Positions 60,958 to 64,000 of a DNA stretch of 64,000 nt are shown one piece after another. The position numbers and the translations under genes are program-made. Each line of letters opens with the position of its first letter. Position 1 is the stretch's first letter. Source of the DNA: Stropharia rugosoannulata (lineage: Eukaryota; Basidiomycota; Agaricomycetes; Agaricales; Strophariaceae); contig JANCIK010000010.1 of the NCBI GenBank assembly GCA_028532985.1, positions 1,612,001 through 1,676,000 on the forward strand, given 5' to 3'. Below the pieces are notes generated by a model, which was given only the letters and a program-made list of their open reading frames with translations, searched no databases and had not been told where the DNA came from.

Positions 60958-62763
60958 ATGGACCCTCTAGCTGGTACCGAGGAGAACAGAGACCTTAATG
61001 CTGATGAAGACGGACAATGGCACTCCACGGGTCCTGACGAAGACGAACATAAAAATATGGGCTTCTTTGGGGACGACGCAGACGACGACGATTTAAATCC
61101 CGAAGCGCCTGCAGGGAGGACGATTTGCATAGTAATGAATTATATTTTTTAAGCAGTTAAATGACTGAAGAACACTACATTTTCTGTCTAGGTTTGTCAA
61201 GTTCGGCCGCAGTATTTTAACAACGGAAAGAGTTATCCGACATGTGGGCTGAGGTGTGCAGCTATCCTGGAAAAGGGACCGAGTAGGGCCAACAAGCAAG
61301 AAAGTATTCCAGCAGAGCCTTCTACTGAGGAGCGCTCTACTCAACATGCCAATGCTACAGCTACGTCCGTATTCCGATCATCACTTGGCAGACTCCGTGC
61401 ATCAAGCAACCTAGAAAACCACAGAAATAGCGCACCACCAAAAGGGCGTAGTAATTCGGGGAATACTCACTACTTGCAAAGGTTTTATACACCACCGTAC
61501 AAGGCACCCTGTGTCGTGAGTAAAGCTTATCGATCAATTAGGCGCCCAAGGTTTGATGGCTTCCGACAGGTATGCACATTGATGCCATGTTCCGATGCCC
61601 GTTTCGTGACATGCAGCCTGGAATGCGCAGAGAAGCTTTGCAATGAGGGTTCAGCAAATCCTGACATGTGTAACGTGAGTACATCGTTGGTATTCACGTC
61701 TACGCAGTGCATGACGTTGAGTAATGGATGATTAAGTATTGTCACCGGAAGCTGAAAGCTCCTGGAAGTAAACAATGCAGCCAAGAATGCATTGATAAAG
61801 CGAAAGTGGCCTGTTTGCTCTGCAAGAGTAGGCCGAAGTTCAAGCTATATCACTTATGTGGCTTGTCCTGCAAACAAATTTCCACGAAGGCAACACCTCG
61901 AATCCTCGAAGCACCTCCTGGTCATGCGACTTACGACTTCGGTGAGCGCGTCAACTGGATGCTTGAAAGGGGTATTAACATTTAATAATCAATTACCTTC
62001 TTTTCAGTCTTGAACAAGTTCGCCGGGGCTTGGAATGTGCAAAAACATATTCCTGTTGTAAAGAATGTTCACAAAATCATCGAAAGCGCCGATTTCTTGC
62101 AACCTTACGACGAGTATAAGTATGCCCCACAAGCTTCTTTCATATCATGAGGAGGACTTGATTAATTGAGTCATTTCTTCAGACGAACTGTAGGCAATGA
62201 AGTCTTTCATTATCACGGTACAACTCGACTATGCGAACTTGGAACAACTACCACCAAACTGTGCAATCAACCTGAATGTGCTTTGTGTTCCATACTGCGA
62301 ACATCTTTCAAGACAAGTCTTGCGAATCCTAAGGGAGCGTAAGCTTCGATCTTCACTTTTCAGAAATATGCAGGTTTGATTTAACGTAAACTAACTAGAT
62401 TCGGACCTGGTATTTATTCCTCGTCAGCCGCGAATAAGTATTGTTATTTTTCTGAAAAAACAGCAACAATACGGTTCTAACTCAATGTTTTCGAAGGGCT
62501 TACCGCTACTGCGAGAAAGGCAAGGGTGCCATCATTTTGGCCAAAGTAATCCTTGGAAAAGTCTGCCAAGTCCAGCAGTTTAAAGAAGTGAATTCATGCC
62601 CTCCAGAATACAATTCGGTATGTCTTTACGTGGAAGCGATATGTAGCAAGACAGCTAAACAGGGAGCTATAAGGTTGTTTTTGACAAGTATAATGGAACA
62701 TTGAATGTGACTGTTGTATACTCGGATGACGCGATTCGTCCTGTATTTTTGATAACCTTTTAA
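60958..62763 (+). CDS. Cys-rich PARP-like protein, copy 4, catalytic Glu replaced by Val
   Basis: Exons are 60958-61131, 61192-61515, 61570-61674, 61737-61941, 62008-62119, 62183-62338, 62399-62437, 62497-62617 and 62674-62763. They give 441 residues with all phases consistent. Six exons have the same or nearly the same size as in copy 2 (105, 205, 112/115, 156, 39, 90 nt), which shows recent common origin despite opposite strands. It has an acidic N-terminus (FFGDDADDDD), Cys repeats (CQVRPQYFNNGKSYPTCG, CSDARFVTCSLECAEKLC, CHRKLKAPG, CKSRPKFKLYHLCG), and a transferase domain with His (FHYHGTTR) and Tyr (FGPGIYSSS). The third catalytic position reads NVTVVY instead of NETIVY, so Glu is Val (codon 62707-62709). 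Polymerase activity is unlikely; mono-transfer or binding is possible. Confidence 0.86.
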
Positions 62764-63135
62764 CTCGAATTAATCAATCTATTAGCCTACATAAGCATGT
62801 GAGTAGTCAGCCCTGAAACGAAACCAACTTGAGATCTTAAGAGCTAGACCAATATACTAACTGAGCAATTGGTTCATTGTCCCTACTCAAACTACTCGAG
62901 TACTAGCCTTTCTTTCTCGTGTCTTCCGCCTGTTCGGATCAAGGATTCAAGCTTCAAGTCCGGATAAGGAAACTCATTTGGAGGGCTAATTGTCGTGTTT
63001 GTCACGTGTGCGCGTTCAACTCAAACCTCCATTTTACTATTAGAGTCATTCACAGTTTCTCGACTGTGCTTCGTTTTATATGATATCTGAACCATTTCCT
63101 TTCGTATCTAGACCTAATATAACATCACTCTAAAG
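62764..63135. other. Intergenic
   Basis: 372 nt between PARP-like copy 4 and the nuclease gene. It contains a TTCAAGCTTCAAG element at 62946-62958. Nothing else was seen. Confidence 0.5.
62946..62958. repeat. TTCAAGCTTCAAG element
   Basis: Third occurrence of the core found at 49715-49728 and 56652-56672; it lies about 180 nt before the nuclease start codon. Confidence 0.5.
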
Positions 63136-64000
63136 ATGGGGGTGGCAGGCCTGTGGGATGTATGTTCTGGCTCAATATTCGTTGTTCTACAGTTAATTAG
63201 TGCAACACTTAGGTCCTCAAACCCGCTGCGCAAGTTCGTTCTCTGACAGACATTGCCATTAAAGATGGCTTTGAGGCAAATCCTGACGGAAAACGGGGAT
63301 TTAGAATTGGAATCGACGCTAGCATTTGGTTTTTTCATGCGGAATACGGTCGGGAGGGCGAAAATCCCGTCCTACGCACGCTGTTCTTCCGTTGTGCCAC
63401 TCTTATGCACACCACCTTTCTTCCAATATTTGTGTTTGATGGACCCAAACGTCCCGAAGTAAAAAGAGGAAAGAAGATCAACAGGACACCTCATAAACTC
63501 ATCCCGGGTATGAAACAGATTGTTGAAGCGTTTGGGTTTGAATGGAGAACGGTGAGTCCTTGCCATGCTACATGCTTTATCCATACGTTAAAAGATATAG
63601 GCACCCGGTGAAGCAGAAGCTGAGTTAGCATATCTCAATAGAATAGGTGTCATAGATGCTGTTCTCTCCGACGATGTTGACAACTTTCTATTTGGCGCAA
63701 CTATGGTCATCCGCAAGTATGTGTCCTTCTGTCAAGCCTGATACTTTCTCAAACACATATATGATAGCACGAGCAACACCCTTTCTGGGAACCGCGCAAA
63801 TCCAGCCCTCAACTCTGCGGGGAAGGATGACGGAAACCATGCTCGCGTCTTTCGGATTGAAGATATCTCGAACCATCCCGACGTCCAGCTTACTCGGGGT
63901 GGCATGATCCTCATTGGGCTTATGAGTGGAGGGGACTATGAACAGGGTGGCTTAGCTCGCTTTGGTGTTTCTACGGCCCATGGCCTTGCTAAATGCGGCT
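63136..64000 (+). CDS. XPG/Rad2-family nuclease, GEN1/Yen1-like (partial, runs off the window)
   Basis: These structure-specific nucleases cut flaps or Holliday junctions in DNA repair. The visible exons are 63136-63159, 63213-63551, 63601-63716 and 63768 onward; all junctions are in phase. The XPG N-domain starts MGVAGLWDVLKPAAQ and has the metal-binding Asp in FRIGIDASIWFF and FVFDGPKRPEVKRGKK. The XPG-I domain has APGEAEAELAYLNR and DAVLSDDVDNFLFGA. The helix-hairpin-helix entry is GLMSGGDYEQGGL, in which GEN1-type proteins vary from FEN1. Mushroom genomes carry several such PIN-like paralogues. The C-terminus is outside the window, so the subgroup cannot be fixed. Confidence 0.88.

Noticed and set aside
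62438..62496. A 26-nt intron in PARP-like copy 4
   Set aside because: A longer 59-nt intron with a TTCTAACTC branch site gives the correct phase and better paralogue agreement.

Overview
The window is a piece of a basidiomycete (Agaricomycete-type) nuclear genome. Nearly every gene is split by introns of about 45-90 nt with GT..AG ends and CTAAC/CTGAC-like branch sites. Genes sit on both strands without operons. Housekeeping genes (APC1, TAF8, RRP42, eIF5A, IMP dehydrogenase, DAHP synthase, PIH1) are mixed with families that are expanded in mushroom-forming fungi: caspase-like proteases, a NACHT-TPR NLR-like protein, SRAP, GEN1/XPG-like nucleases and Cys-rich PARP-like proteins. I joined exons by hand and checked that the summed lengths keep frame; most complete models do so to the base.

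Layout. 0.1-9.6 kb (minus): three tandem caspase-domain (peptidase C14) paralogues with one shared C-terminal module, and a small Ser-rich secreted protein between the second and third. 10.9-17.1 kb (plus): APC1. 17.4-18.3 kb (minus): a methyltransferase. 19.2-21.0 kb (plus): a macrodomain-like/microbial-type PARG protein with a degenerate active loop. 21.6-23.6 kb (minus): an unknown protein. 24.2-25.6 kb (plus): PIH1. 27.2-29.0 kb (plus): DAHP synthase with a 4-nt microexon. 29.7-30.7 kb (plus): an unknown protein. 30.9-34.5 kb (minus): RRP42 and TAF8. 34.6-36.0 kb (plus): SRAP/HMCES-like with a C-terminal PIP-like motif, almost touching TAF8 head to head. 36.9-41.6 kb (minus): an NLR-like protein. 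42.5-44.3 kb (minus): a two-LIM protein with two microexons. 45.3-46.1 kb (minus): eIF5A. 46.8-49.6 kb (minus): a multi-pass membrane protein of unknown function.

50.1-62.8 kb is the most interesting part. It holds four paralogous proteins made of Cys-rich repeats plus a C-terminal PARP-type ADP-ribosyltransferase domain: two on minus, two on plus. They surround a PARG-like ADP-ribose hydrolase gene with an intact catalytic loop. IMP dehydrogenase (58.5-60.4 kb) lies inside the same block. Two of the four transferases keep the H-Y-E triad, one has Glu replaced by Val through a single base, and one has lost His and probably Tyr. One of the two H-Y-E copies stays in frame only if a GC-AG intron is used. 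The window ends inside a GEN1/Yen1-like XPG nuclease (from 63.1 kb).

Together this looks like a clustered ADP-ribosylation writer/eraser set with active and pseudo-enzyme members, in a neighbourhood rich in NLR- and caspase-type genes. The functional link is inference; the gene content, active-site changes and splice structures are read directly from the sequence.
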